A stretch of 64,000 nucleotides of DNA from Microthyrium microscopicum (taxonomy: Eukaryota; Ascomycota; Dothideomycetes; Microthyriales; Microthyriaceae): positions 863,340 through 927,339 of the forward strand of contig MU004243.1 in the NCBI GenBank assembly GCA_010405405.1, in the 5' to 3' direction. A model generated the notes under the pieces. It saw only the letters and a program-made list of their open reading frames with translations. It was not told the origin of the DNA and made no database searches. Both the position numbers and the translations under genes were made by a program. This document shows positions 45,444-57,600 of this stretch, one piece after another. Position 1 is the first letter of the stretch, and every line of letters starts with the position of its first letter.

Positions 45444-46167
45444 TTACATATTATGACCCTGTGATGCGACATTTTGATACACAGGCTGCTGCTGAGGAGG
45501 ATAGCCAACATTGGTCGTGTGCTTTGGCTGAGCTTCTTGGGAATAGTACTGATTCTCCAGTGATTTTGCCGTCTTGTCCTTGATCTTGAGAAACGCACAA
45601 GACCCACAGAAGCAGCAGCAAGGAATCGCCAATATGAATGCTATGAACACTTCAACTCCGATCAAAGGATGTAACCACTTGTCCGTTTTTCCGTATTCTT
45701 GGCCTTCTTCGCATCCGCTTTCAGACTTAGAAGGTACTTGCTTTCTCCCTCGATTGCAAATTGCTCTCCAGAAGTGACGAGATTTGCACCATCTTTCCAT
45801 AGGGTGCCGCTGAACTTGAATGAGGCAGTTACAGGGAGTCCGTAGTGGTTAAATCAGATGCTGGATAGCTTGAACACGACTTCGGCTTTGTCGTCGATAA
45901 TATGTCATGACAGTGTGACCTTGTCCTGCCAGCCTAGATTGCCCACGTAGACCGAGATTGAGGCCGTGGAATTGTTTTCATATCGTTCGAACATGCTCAT
46001 CGTGACTATCTCAGGTAGGTAGTAACTTTACGTGTTGTAGTCAAATTGTAGCCGCTTGATACGCGTGGATGTGAATAGATGGAGACCGTAGTCGGGAAGA
46101 TGATAGAGGTGCTATCAAGTGAACTGTAGGGCCCCAATCCACAAAGTGACGGCATGAACAAAGGCAT
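45444..46167 (-). pseudogene. Decayed gene for a single-span membrane protein
   Basis: Read on the minus strand, pieces of one protein appear in order: GPYSSLDSTSIIFPTTV, then FERYENNSTASISVYVGNLG, FNHYGLPVTASFKFSGTLW, and a hydrophobic span LIGVEVFIAFILAIP with a Cys-rich edge, then a Gln/Pro/Tyr-rich cytosolic tail. At least two in-frame TGA stops (where Trp would suit the context) and two changes of frame separate them, and no plausible introns explain the shifts. I do not recognise the family; the layout (lumenal or outer beta-rich part, one span, short tail) suggests a surface or vacuolar membrane protein. The start at 46167 or 46155 is a guess. Confidence 0.6.
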
Positions 46168-46362
46168 TGTTCGAGATCGAAGCCACAAAGATGCTTCACT
46201 CACACGAGTGAAAGCCTGAAGAATCGCATTTACCAGATCTCAAAGGTCTACCAAACTTAAAACATCTTGCCTTCGCGCTTCCCATCAACTCCCGCGTCCT
46301 ACACTTTTCGCGTCAACTGTCGCATCTTCTATACCTCGCAAAGCAACACGAACACCACCAAC

Positions 46363-46770
46363 ATGAACGGCACAACAAACACCAACAACCAAATCGCAGC
46401 GCCTACGACATTTCGTCCAGATCAGCTGGAAGTTCACTATGCATGTAGCGTTCTATTGCGTGGCTGCAACCGCTATTCCCTCGAACGCGCATGGGACATA
46501 TTTCAAGACGCCATGCAGTTCACCTCCCTACTAGTCTTCATAATGGAGACGGAACCGGCTCTTCGTCACTACAACTGGCCAGTCCGCGAGCGGCTGTTCT
46601 ATGAGCTCGAGGAGAACTTGACTAAAGACGAACGAATGACCCGTACTGTACGTGTAGCTCTATGGTGGGACGATTTCGACTTCTTAGAATGGCCCGCAGA
46701 GGATGATCGTCCGCAAGAGGTTGAAGGCGCTTGGGATCTGCCACCCTCTTTCCATCCACTATTTCCTTGA
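46363..46770 (+). CDS. Hypothetical acidic protein, 135 residues
   Basis: An intronless frame starting at ATG 46363. The N-terminus is Asn/Thr-rich and the rest acidic and aromatic-rich (VALWWDDFDFLEWPAEDD), ending SFHPLFP. No signal peptide, membrane span or known motif. Composition is protein-like, but no family is recognised. It is unclear whether it is expressed; its 5' end lies about 200 bp from the decayed membrane-protein gene on the other strand. Confidence 0.45.
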   Translation: MNGTTNTNNQIAAPTTFRPDQLEVHYACSVLLRGCNRYSLERAWDIFQDAMQFTSLLVFIMETEPALRHYNWPVRERLFYELEENLTKDERMTRTVRVALWWDDFDFLEWPAEDDRPQEVEGAWDLPPSFHPLFP

Positions 46771-47327
46771 TTTGTTGCTTCTTGGGTTCAACGAAAATGG
46801 CAAGATTGATATGCCAGTTATTGGCGGCCGATCTCAATTCCAAGACATGATTTTTGATGCAACAAACTGTCTTAGCTTGGAGTAGGAGATTCCTCAAGGC
46901 TGTCGGGAATGCATGCAGAGAGCCGAATATGCTTTGTTTCTTGCACAAAAATGTTCAATATCACATACAGTGAGGAAAGTCTCGGGCCTCAAGTCCATTG
47001 TATTTACTTTGAACAAGGAGTTTGCATCATAGTGCGATCTGTTACAGGTATAGCGCTTGCTAGCCACTATATCAATTGATGCCTCTTAGAAAACTCTTTG
47101 ATGTACAAACATGTTTTGCTAAGTGATTATGATATTGTTGGTTTCTGTCCTGTATCGCTAAATACATCCAATCTTGTTTTGACAATGTTCTTCGATGTGC
47201 AACATCACTTTTAGCCTTATAGAAGTAGCGACTGAAACCCACGAAATGCCTCTCTCTCATTATTTGCTCCATAAGTCCTTGCCAATAATACTTCACTACA
47301 GCCCCATCCTCGACTAGACATTCGAGT
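46771..47327. other. Convergent intergenic region, no gene seen
   Basis: 557 bp between the hypothetical gene (plus) and the small secreted-protein gene (minus). No supported frame; expected to hold both 3' ends. Confidence 0.45.
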
Positions 47328-47725
47328 CTAAGCATTGTTGCACTTCCAGCTCTTAGACTTATTATCAATCCAATCAGGCAAAACCTTATTACCAGCCTCA
47401 TCAAAGGAAAACCCAGTGTCCTTGCAATCCTTCTTCCTACAATTCCATTAGTACTGCTCAAACTCAGTTTTCAAGGTACTACTTACACCCAGATAGTGCA
47501 ACGAAATCCAGGCTTAGCCTTCGCCGAGCTCACGTTATTGGTGAAATCGCCAGGAAGATTGAAGCATTTATCGACGACTCCACTGCCGGTGAACTTTAGG
47601 CCGAGAAATTTCTGGTCTTGCCAGAGCTGGATGAGTTCTTGGTCTTTGGCTGCTGTGGTGGCGCCGGTTGGGGCGGCGCTGGCGACGCTGGCTGCGAGGG
47701 CGATGAGGATGGTTGAATAATGCAT
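47328..47725 (-). CDS. Small secreted Cys protein, possibly beta/gamma-crystallin-like
   Basis: Exons 47725-47487 and 47436-47328 (50-bp intron) give 115 residues. MHYSTILIALAASVASA is a clear signal peptide. The mature part of about 97 residues has four Cys: DKCFNLPGDF, RCTIW, KKDCKD and WKCNN. The pattern of an aromatic/charged strand, CFNLP, CTIW, then a charged Cys turn and Trp near the end resembles small fungal secreted proteins with a crystallin-type fold. Such proteins include candidate effectors and stress proteins; a function here is not known. The exon join is in frame and restores a fourth Cys at the C-terminus, which supports the splice model. Confidence 0.72.
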
Positions 47726-48700
47726 TTTGATTGAAAAGAAGAGTTAGGGATTAGTTTTGGTTGGTTGATTGTGTATTTGGATGTGTGAATGGAAGTTATT
47801 TTGCTGGTGGTGATAGTTTAAAATCGCAGTGATGTTTGCTCAATTTATACATCTCAAACCATCCACTCTTCGCGTTCAATATCTTCACGAGAGTTATTTC
47901 CTCCATGCTGGTCTCAACTCACCACTAGAATAGACCTGACAGCATCGTGTAACAACCTCGAGAGTATCGTGCACCCGGAGTTGAATAGCAACAGCCATAA
48001 CAAACCCTGTGCTCGCCTTGTGCTTGCCCTGGAGCTCTACTCAGCCTCTTCACCAAGTCCCTAGTAAGCTTGATAAGTCAGCAATGTAAAGTAGCACCGA
48101 ATATCTTGGCTGTCAGCTTCATCTAGGATCTGACATATGTTTAGATACAAACTTTGTTTGGCCAAGGAAAGGTTTTGGATCGACTCATGGTTCGTCCAGA
48201 TCTACCGCTGTCAGCAGTCTAGACTCGAGGCAAAGTAGTGCCAGTTTGGCTACATTTAGCTCGCCTTCGGAGTAATCCCCGGAAAGTATTTGGTAACTTT
48301 TAGATCGTACCTGGTCTGTTTGCTATTTTGTTCTTGCTAAGTTGGGATATATTTAGGGCGTATGGGGAGATATGTGGGGACGGTAGAACTAGATGCCTTG
48401 GGCTCGCGAATATCAGCTTAGTATTGGTGTCACAAGTTCGAAGTTTGGGAAAGCAGCAGGTATGGAGAGTATGCTTCCGGTAGCTGGAAGCGTTGTGGAG
48501 AACAGGACGCTTGCTTGTGAGTGTGGAAGGACGAAATATCTCGTCTCTAAACTTTTTGACAGCAACCGGTGGTTGAAAATTAATCATTGTAATCATTTGT
48601 ACTGCTTCATTTATAGGTTGAAGGGAGTCAAAACCATGACCCGTTGAAGGACAGGGAAGACCGCACAATTTCACGCCATGCTATATTTCGTTTCCAACAA
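47726..48700. other. Intergenic region, no gene seen
   Basis: 975 bp between two minus-strand genes: promoter of the small secreted-protein gene on the left, 3' end of SEC14 on the right. Short frames (for example 48300-48674) show no family signature. Confidence 0.5.
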
Positions 48701-49880
48701 TTATGCAACCGCAGGCGCCTGCTCGCCAACCTTAACCTCCTCTGGTTTTGCAGCAGCGCCTTCCTCAGCACCCTCTTCAACACCGGCTGAGCCTTGTACT
48801 GGTGGAATAGCGGTTTCATCCTTAGCTCCCTTCTCCCATTTTGGTGGTTTGGCATATTGTTCTTCCCTCCATGGTCCAAGATCACTGAACATGCATCCGC
48901 CTGGACAGTCACAGCTTCCGCCCAATACTTTGGGAAGGTTTTCTTTTGGGACCTGTTCGAGGAGCTGTTTTTGATAGCCAGAGCCAAGAATGTGGATTTT
49001 GGAGACTGTTACTGGATCGAGGAATCCTTTGACGACGGAGAAAACGGCTCCAAAGCCCCATGGTGCGTTGACAATGTACATCTTTCCTAGTCGCTCGGGG
49101 TAGTAGTTCTGGGACATGCCGGAAGCTTGTGCCAGGTAACCGTAGACGGATGGAGCGCTGGTGAGTGAGACGCCCTTGGCATCCATGATGGTGCAGCAGG
49201 TTTCGAGAAGGTAGCCAGCTTTGCGGGAGCATGCGGGCAACCGGGGATCAGCAAGCTTTTCGTATTCTACAGCGAGATGTTGTAGCATGCGCTCGTCAGA
49301 TGTGACTTTTTGCATGGCTTTGACGTCGATTTTCCCAAGGTGCTCGATGTACACTGGTCGGCCATCCTAGAGGACTGTCAGCTAAGACCCTTGAAGACAA
49401 TTGGCAGTATTTACTTTGTCTGTTTTGTGATAATATTGGGGATAATATTGAAACATCTTTTCCTTCTCGGGATACTCAAAGGTTCGGGTGAGATCGTCGA
49501 GGCCATTGGCGCCTTGTTTCTTTCTCCATGCCTCGGAGTCTAGGAACCTGGTCTACGGTCAACAACAGACGAAGTAGAGAATCGGGAAGAATCACATTTG
49601 CTTTGCTTTTTGTACATCGAACTTGCGGGCGCGAAGGAAACGGAGCTAGAACAAGAGTCAGCATTGAATTAGAGGAGCGATAGAGGGGTCATACCAGAGT
49701 CAATGTATCTAGACGGTCTTTGACACCCTCCTGCTCGAGCATTGTTCGGAATTGATGAACTTGGGCATCTTGCTGGGCGTTTGTGTGTCCCGGGTGGCCA
49801 GATGCCTCGTTCAAGCTGACAGTGGGGTAGTCGTAATCGTCATATTTGGGATCAAGTGTTGCTTGCTTCGCGGTCGCCAT
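48701..49880 (-). CDS. SEC14: Sec14 phosphatidylinositol/phosphatidylcholine transfer protein
   Basis: Exons 49880-49695, 49645-49596, 49547-49415 and 49366-48701 join to 344 residues. CRAL-TRIO N domain (about 35-90, with [14 protein letters not shown]), then the lipid-binding CRAL-TRIO domain (about 110-285): [11 protein letters not shown], the long DAKGVSL segment, [17 protein letters not shown] and the closing region ending [11 protein letters not shown]. The last 60 residues are Glu/Ala/Lys-rich. Family knowledge: Sec14 exchanges PtdIns and PtdCho and keeps Golgi PI4P and diacylglycerol in balance for secretory traffic; essential in yeast. All core parts are present and the length is normal. 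The four-exon model is in frame throughout. Confidence 0.95.
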
Positions 49881-50489
49881 TGTGTAAGATGTAGTGTTTT
49901 GATGGAGGGGAAAAGGCGAGATGGACTTGGCGGTGAATCAGGAAAAGGAGAGTTTGGTGGTTGGTGACGTTGTTGTAGGTTTGGCAAGCTAAACAGGAGG
50001 AGCGAATTCCAGCGAATGGGCGGCTCACGTTGACAGCTAGACTCAGGTAGAAAACAGCCGAGTGGATGGGGAATTAATCTACAGGTAACAGGTACTCCAA
50101 GTCTGGATTGATGGATCATGTCTCATTGTGGGGGTGATGGATCAGGAAGTCGAACGAGGCTGTGCAGCCAAGCCACAAACATGACGTCCATCAAACACAA
50201 GGTGCTATCCGGGAGACACAGAACCTCGTTACCTGCGTTATTAGGTATATGAGAAGGGCCCCACGGAACTTTAAAATGCTACGGGAGCTATTGCGCTGAC
50301 TTATATTTACTACAATTTGCTAGATAGACTCTGACTTGAATGTGGGACAAACAACCTCTGGAGCTAAAGGCAGCAGTCACACAGTTGGTGTTTGAAGTTG
50401 GAGCATAAATTATACTTGCCAGTGTGTATGACGGTTGGATGATATTGAAGTTTGTGAGATATTCGACTATTTGCAGATAATACTCTAAT
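49881..50489. other. Intergenic region, no gene seen
   Basis: 609 bp between the SEC14 start and the end of the HET-domain gene, both minus strand. Presumed SEC14 promoter. No supported frame. Confidence 0.5.
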
Positions 50490-52923
50490 TTAGCCTAAGG
50501 ATATGTCTTCCATAACTGGTCCAGCCTCATCCCAAGAAGACTGGTCAACATAACCTTTGGCAAGTCTTTCCCAATAACCTTGACTACTTCGTCCAGCTAA
50601 TAAGAAATGTGCCTCCCTCTTGACGGGTCCCCAATACGGACAAGGTAGCTGGATCAATAGTTCCTCACCAGATGTGAAATCATTCCCAAATAGGGTGCGT
50701 CGAGATTCGTTTACTTCTTCTTGTGAGCTTTGTAGGTATCCAACGATACAGCCAGAGGCATCCAGAATGGCGAACACATCCAAAATGTCCGATGCACCTG
50801 AGGCCGCTGGCAAGTACTTGAATCGTTTGGTTGATAACACTTTTGTCTTGAAAAATAGAATGTCAACACCGTGCATGGTCTGATACGGTTTGTCAGACCC
50901 CATTCTCACGTGTCCATTAGTACTCAGCAACCTCTTTCTTGTTTGATAAGAATGCCGGATTTGCGTGGGCATGATGGTCCTACCGTCAGTTTTGCTGCTG
51001 GTTAAACAAAAGTTAGCGCGACTGTAGTGGTAGCTGACTGGCCCAATCCAACCTGCCCATGACCAGCTCGCAAACAAGGGGTTTCTGATCCAGCAATTTC
51101 GACCCAATTTTGGACTGTTCCCAAGGGAATCCCAGCGCATGGCATCTGCTAAAAGTATCTCTGGGAGCCCACATATGGTTCCTCCAGAGTCATCAGAGCC
51201 TAACATCGCCAGTATCCCGCTGAATGCGTTTATTGCATCCTTCGAGTCCGTCAAAATCCGCTGAGAGTAGTCTTGTACTAGCTTCGTGTAAAGATCGTAA
51301 TTTTCAAACCAGCCGTGTCTAGACTGGGAAAAACATGAATTCCGCATGTGCAGTTTTTCCCACTGTTTTGAGGTATGGCCTCTTTCACAGTGGAAGACTG
51401 CCGTAGATCCTGTTAAAAACAAACATCTGGGAGACAGTAATCGTTCCTGGAATGTCCAGCCACGTGTCTCGTATACAGAGTTCTCGAACAAAACCGCTGG
51501 GTGAGAACTGAATGCCATTGAGGTAGAATCATCACTACCATCCACAGCATAGGCTGGTAATAACGCCTGCTTATCGATGCCGAAAAGGGGTTCGTCAGCC
51601 GATGTTGCACATAAAGCAATAATGGTCAGGGTTGAATGCCGATATATAATGTCCATTTGGCCTATGTGATCATGTTTTTGAGAAGCGTTGTCCTGCTCAA
51701 TGCAAAGCCTGTCCACCCATAGATAACGCTCCCCAATGCTGCGAACGAGTGTCATTGCATCTCGTATGACAAGTGAAATGTACTCATTAGATGGATTCAA
51801 TGAGCCAGGTCTCTCAAGTTCAGCGCGGTTTACTGAAGTTGTTCGCAAGCTGCTCGATATGCCCCATACATAGCTCAGCGCAAGGTATCGTAATCGTGTT
51901 GAGCTTCTGATCAGACACATATTTGTAACATCAATTAGTGTAATGTCTGTGGGCGATTGATAACGCGGTTTATGGCCATGCGTCTTGGTGCATGATTTGA
52001 GATCACAATCAGCGAGCATGCCTCGTATACGAGTAATGCTGAGCCGGTTGCTGCCTGTCTCGATCTGATCATAGTAATTCGGGAAATCGTCGTATGAGTG
52101 GATTTCAAGGTAGTGCCTATAGAGCCTTTGAGCAGTAAGTCCGGCAGCGAACGGATATTCGCATCGGGATGCATCGGCTAGGCTTGAGGTATTGTAAATA
52201 TAACCTATGTCACACATTTCGGGAGTCGATGAGTTCTGAGTTTGGATATGCGCCACTCCCTGATGCTCCTTCAGCACCGAGAAGAATGATGGGAAAAACC
52301 CCGGAGGTAGCACGGCTCGCAAAAGACTACATAGACTACAATTATTGGGTCTTCGAATGTAGGCCACTGAGATGTTATGTGAGGTTTCATAATCGAGACC
52401 TGTAAGGCAATTTGTCAGTGTTAAGTATAGGAAGGCCCTATGTGATGGCCAATTTGAGTGTTAAGGTAGCCGATACCATTCGACTCCCAGTTTCAAGTGT
52501 TCAATACTTTATCTACATCACAGATAGGCAAGTATAAGAACTCAAGAAGTCGCTCAAGTGATGAAATAATAGGACTGTCTTACCTAAAAAGCCTTCGCTT
52601 CGGCTCCAGATATCCGTGCATCGTGAGCAGAGGAACGGGCCGGAGGGAGTAGCAACTTTGTCATCAGAGACGTTGATGGATTCTAATGTATTAGAATTGG
52701 CGACAGTAATATCCTCGGGTATTTGAGCCTGCGTGCTGTCATTTGATGACGGGGTTTGCATTTCCTTGGCGCCATTTTTGAGCTTTCGACATTTGGATAC
52801 GCTCTTGCGGTCATCGGATGAGGTTATTTTCCGCCTGGCAGGCCGCTTAGCTTGAGAAGCACATCGAGGCATGCTGAAAGAAAGGGGCAAGAAGGCGTTT
52901 CGTCTTCTACGTCTTGATCTCAT
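50490..52923 (-). CDS. HET-domain (heterokaryon incompatibility) protein
   Basis: Exons 52923-52584 and 52399-50490 (184-bp intron) give 749 residues. A basic N-terminus is followed by paired Cys motifs CSRC and CSLCSLL (about 98 and 133), a common prelude to HET domains. The HET domain proper (about 280-430) shows ALSYVWG, IRDAMTLVRSIGERYLWVDRLCIEQDN and TIIALCATSA; the later segment TRGWTFQERLLSPRCLFL is also typical. Family knowledge: HET proteins trigger cell death after fusion of genetically unlike hyphae, or act in related immunity-like signalling. No NACHT or repeat domain is attached. A second ATG at 52872 would shorten the protein by 17 residues. Partner and allele specificity cannot be read. 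Confidence 0.88.
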
Positions 52924-53349
52924 ATATAATTCTGAGCGTGTGTTAGGCCAAAGATTGGTACAGTATGTTCACTATGGAAGGCTTCGCATACACAAATAAG
53001 GAGGGGAGGACGGGGCAAATTGAGCAATGAATAGATGAGCCTGAAGAACAGCGCTACACCTCGAGGATCGAAGTTCAACATTGAAGCAAAGAGTCAGCCT
53101 GGTGAGCGGCTAACTAGGCGCTCGGCTATGGTGTAGTACCCTAACCCTAGGATTATCCTGGGTCACTTGCTGAATAAGCCAAGATCATCAACTTGCAACT
53201 TGCAGCTTGGGTCTTGGTGTCAGAGAGAGCCGGAGGCCTCACCTTTTCCATCCCGCCTAGAAAGACCCCTCTTGCCGCTGTCTCTCCCTCATTGCGGTGT
53301 TTCACCTGTATCCTCATCTTCGCAGCATTTCCTAGCTTTTACAGGCCAT
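52924..53349. other. Divergent promoter region between HET and AMMECR1 genes
   Basis: 426 bp between genes on opposite strands facing apart. No TATA box or repeat stands out. An open frame upstream of and continuous with the AMMECR1 start (from 53167) lacks an ATG that would improve the protein and is read as leader. Confidence 0.45.
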
Positions 53350-54267
53350 ATGGCGTATCCTGTTCACTGTGCCTATTGCTTCGAGAGCATATCTGCCAGT
53401 TTCGATAAGCGCAAGCCCCCAAGCCTGAACAGTGTAGAAGAGCTCTGGGCAGAGTACGAGACTCGCGATGAGCCAACCTCAGCAGGTGCTCCAAGATTAC
53501 CTGCCATTACTAGACTCGCCGCCCCAAGCTCTTCAAGTGTATCATCTGCCGCGCCGTCTGCTTCATCGAGCACTCCTTCCCTAAATACAAACGCATCTTC
53601 GGCCACCTCCGTATCTTCAGACTCCAGTGGCAGAGGGGGGCTTCTCGGTTTAGCTGGTCGTCTGACCAGGAGCAAGCGCCAGGGTCAGGGACAAACACAG
53701 AAATACCCGCTATTTGTGACATGGGACACAAAGTCTCGAAGCGGCAATAAAAGCCTGAGAGGATGCATTGGCACATTTGAAGCCCAGGAGCTGGAAGATG
53801 GCTTGCTCGGCTATGCTCGCACATCGTAAGCTTTGCAGGCAAAACTTTCGAGATAGCGTGCTGACTGACGTAGAGCATTCGAGGACACTCGATTCATGCC
53901 CATCACTCAGAAAGAGCTCCCAAGCCTACAATGCAGTATAACGCTGCTCACAGACTTTGAGCCAGCCTCAGATGCCATGGACTGGGACATCGGAACTCAT
54001 GGCCTGCGCATAAGCTTTCATGCCAACGGAAGGAGATATGGTTCAACGTATCTTCCAGATGTCGCCGCAGAGCAAGGCTGGACCAAAGAAGAGACCCTGG
54101 TGAGCTTGATGCGAAAAGCAGGCTGGAGTGGTCATCGAGCCGACTGGAAAAAGGTCGAGCTGAAGGTGGTTCGCTACCAAGGGAAGAGGGCGTCGCTGTC
54201 GTATCAAGAGTGGCGAGACTGGAGAAATTGGTTAGAAGCAACCGGTAGAGATCTTACATCGCCGTAG
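53350..54267 (+). CDS. AMMECR1-domain protein
   Basis: Exons 53350-53825 and 53874-54267 (48-bp intron) give 289 residues. After MAYPVHCAYCFES comes a low-complexity Ser-rich insert (about 55-105), then the AMMECR1 core: YPLFVTWDTK, LRGCIGTFEA (the conserved LRGCIGT motif), AFEDTRF, a middle strand SITLLTDFE and ADWKKVELKVVRYQ near the end. Family knowledge: a widely conserved alpha/beta protein, named for a human deletion syndrome; its biochemical activity is not settled and a nucleotide- or RNA-related role has been suggested. Length and motifs are normal apart from the Ser-rich insert. The downstream neighbour is SMC4. Confidence 0.93.
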
Positions 54268-54600
54268 TGGAGTGACGAAAACCCAATTTTTTCTGATAAT
54301 TGAAGGTTCACGAAGTGATAGGTCTCGAGCAGTTGAACATTGAAATAATAAAGCCAAGCTCGTCCATTTCGAAATTCTGCTCTATTACATATCACGTGCC
54401 TAGAAGGGTTTCGGCCCGAGCTGGAAAAAGCGCGCTATGTAGGCGCTAAATATCCGTGATGTTTACAAACACACCAACTTGAACTTTGAACATACACCCG
54501 GCGTATACTAACCCACAGAATAACCAGCTATTGCGGCAGATAATCCACAAACCGAGTTTCTCACCCTCTCAACTTTGCTAGGCAGCAGCACTCAGGCACA
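54268..54600 (+). promoter_or_regulatory. AMMECR1 3' end and SMC4 promoter region
   Basis: 333 bp between two plus-strand genes. No TATA box is evident. Nothing else was identified here. Confidence 0.4.
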
Positions 54601-57600
54601 ATGAGTTCCATGCAGTCACCGACGCGTCCTACCCGCCGCGCAGCAGCTTCCCGGCGCAAAGCTGTGGTAGAATCATCAGACGAGGAAGATGTCCAAGTTA
54701 AAGAAGACAGCGAGGAGGAATTCACACCCGCTCCTCGCAGCACCCGGTTATCGATTCGACAACGCACCTCAATCAATACGGCCACGCCCAAGACTTCAAC
54801 CCGGCGGCGGACGCGTCTTGCGGAATCAGTAGAGCCATCAGAAATCCTCACGCCCGGTCAAGATTCTACGCCTACACCAGCACCGGAGCCTAGTAAGAAG
54901 GCATCGCCGAAAAAGCGCGTTGGCCGGCCCAGTATACGCGCAAACCGCAAATCCCGAGCTTCAATAGCTCCCACCGAAGTTTCCGAGATCACCGAGATCC
55001 CAGAGGTCCCACAGCTTCCAACTCCAGAAGCCACGCAGTCTCCCGAGCCGCAAAGCGAGGTGGCCGCTTCACCACAATCTGCAAAGATACAAAGCCCAGA
55101 GGATCGCGATTCTCCAGCCGTCAAACCTCCTTCCCGCAATGGTACCCCACTTGCAGACATCACAGAACAAACCATAAACGAGGCATCATCACCAATACAA
55201 GAAAAAGCACGTCCAGACGTTACCATGATCGACGCGCGAACAACAAAGTTGGAGAAGCCCATGGACATTTTTGCCCGAACTCGTCAAGCGGGTGTGCCTG
55301 CAGTCAAGGAAGCAGAGACTGGCCCAAAAGCGCGTTTAGTCATCACATATCTCGTGCTGATCAACTTTAAGTCCTATGCTGGTAGACAGGAAGTTGGTCC
55401 ATTCCATGCGTCATTCTCCTCAGTTGTTGGGCCCAATGGGTCTGGCAAATCTAACGTTATCGACTCTCTGCTATTCGTGTTTGGCTTCCGTGCGAGCAAA
55501 ATGCGACAAGGAAAGCTCTCTGCGCTCATTCACAACTCCGCTCAGCATCCTAACCTTGATCATTGCGAGGTTGAAGTGCACTTTCAGGAAGTCATGGATC
55601 TCCCCACAGGTGGTTCTGAAGTCATTCCTAACAGCACGTTGATTATTTCGAGACGAGCGTTCAAAAACAACAGCAGCAATTACTACATCAACAACAAGAC
55701 TTCAAACTTCACTACCGTAACCACTCTCTTACGGGATCGAGGTATCGATCTGGATCATAAACGATTTTTGATTCTGCAGGGTGAAGTTGAGAGCATTGCA
55801 CAGATGAAGCCTAAGGCCGGAAATGAGCACGAAGACGGACTTCTGGAATATCTGGAAGACATCATCGGAACAAGCAAATACAAGACGCCTATCGAAGAAG
55901 CAGCCAAGGAGACCGAAGAGCTGAACGACGTATGCCGCGAGAAGAACGATCGAGTCAAGCATGTTGAAAGCGAAAAGAACAGCCTAGAAGAGAAAAAGGA
56001 CAAGGCTCTTGCATATATCAAAGACGAAAATGCACTCCGCTTCAAACAATCAGCGCTTTATCAAATCAATGCCCAAGGATGTAAAGACAACCTCGAAGTA
56101 TCCGAAGAGGCGGCCGGAAAGCTGCAAGAATCTCTCGACGCCGAACTTTCCAAACACAAAGACAGCGAGCAGGAAATCAAGAGCCTTGAAAAGCAATATA
56201 AAGTCTCCTCCAAGCAATTTGATGCTCTTGAAAAGCAGACCGCCGCCATCGTCAGCGAAATCAACAAGACTGCCAAGGAAGGTGTCAAGCTGGAGGAGAA
56301 GAAAAAGTTTTTGGCCAACAAGACCAAGAAGCTTGAAAGTACTTTGGAGTCGAGCAAATTTGGCATTAGAGAGGCTGAAACGCTCGTCAACCAGTATGGT
56401 GCTGATATTGAGCGCAACGCAGGCGAAATTGAGGACATCGAAGGCCGTATCGAGACCGAAGAGCAGGAACTTGCCACCATCCGCGAAGGTCTTCAGGGCA
56501 AGACACAAGGTCTCAGTGATGAGATTGCTGCGAAGCAAAAGAGCCTGGAGCCATGGAACGAAAAGCTCAATGTCAAACAATCCGCCATGGCAGTCGCCCA
56601 AAGCGAGCTTGAAATTCTCCGCGAGAAGGGCAATGCTGGTGCTGTAGCGTCCGCTGAGCTAGAGGCCAAGCTTGAGTCTCTCGCCGAAGCTAAAGCCGCT
56701 AAGGAAACAGAACTCGAAGAGTGCAAAGAGGAGAAAGCCAGCGTTCTCAAACAAATCGAGCGCGTCAACGCTCAACTCGCCGACCTCTCCAAGAAAGAAC
56801 CCAAAATCCGCTCAACACTCTCCGACGCCCGCCAAAAGGCTGATGAAGCCCGCGCCAGCCTGTCTGCAAGCCAAACACAAGGTGCCGTGCTTACTGGTCT
56901 TATGCGCCTCAAGGACTCTGGTCGTATCAGCGGCTTCCATGGTCGACTGGGAAATTTGGGCGCCATTGACGCCAAATACGACGTGGCTATTTCCACTGCT
57001 TGCCCCAGTCTCGACAATATGGTCGTGGATAGTGTTGAAGTTGGTCAGCAATGTATCGACTATCTTCGCAAGAACAACCTTGGTCGTGCAAACTTTATCC
57101 TCCTCGATCGCCTTGCTCAGCGTGATCTTTCATCACCACAGACACCAGAGAATGTGCCTCGTCTATTCGACTTGGTTAAGTCAAAGGATGCCAAGTTTCG
57201 ACCAGCTTTCTTCAGTGTGCTGCAGAATACTCTCGTGGCCAATGATTTGGAGCAGGCAAACCGTATTGCCTATGGCGCCAAACGCTGGCGAGTTGTCACG
57301 CTCGACGGCCAGCTTATTGACAAATCCGGTACCATGAGCGGTGGCGGCACCCGTGTGGCCAAAGGTGGCATGTCTTCCAAGCTTGCAGCCGATGTCAGCA
57401 AAGACACAGTATCCAAGCTCGAAGTTGACCGTGATGGACTTGAAGCTAAGTTCCGCGAATTCCTTGGTCAACAAACCGAACTTAATGATACACTATCTGA
57501 AATGAGCGCTCGTGTACCAGCACTTGAGAAGCAAGCCCAGATGATCAGCCTCGAGATTGGCAGTGTCGAAAAGAATATGGCTGATGCGAAGCGCCGCTTG

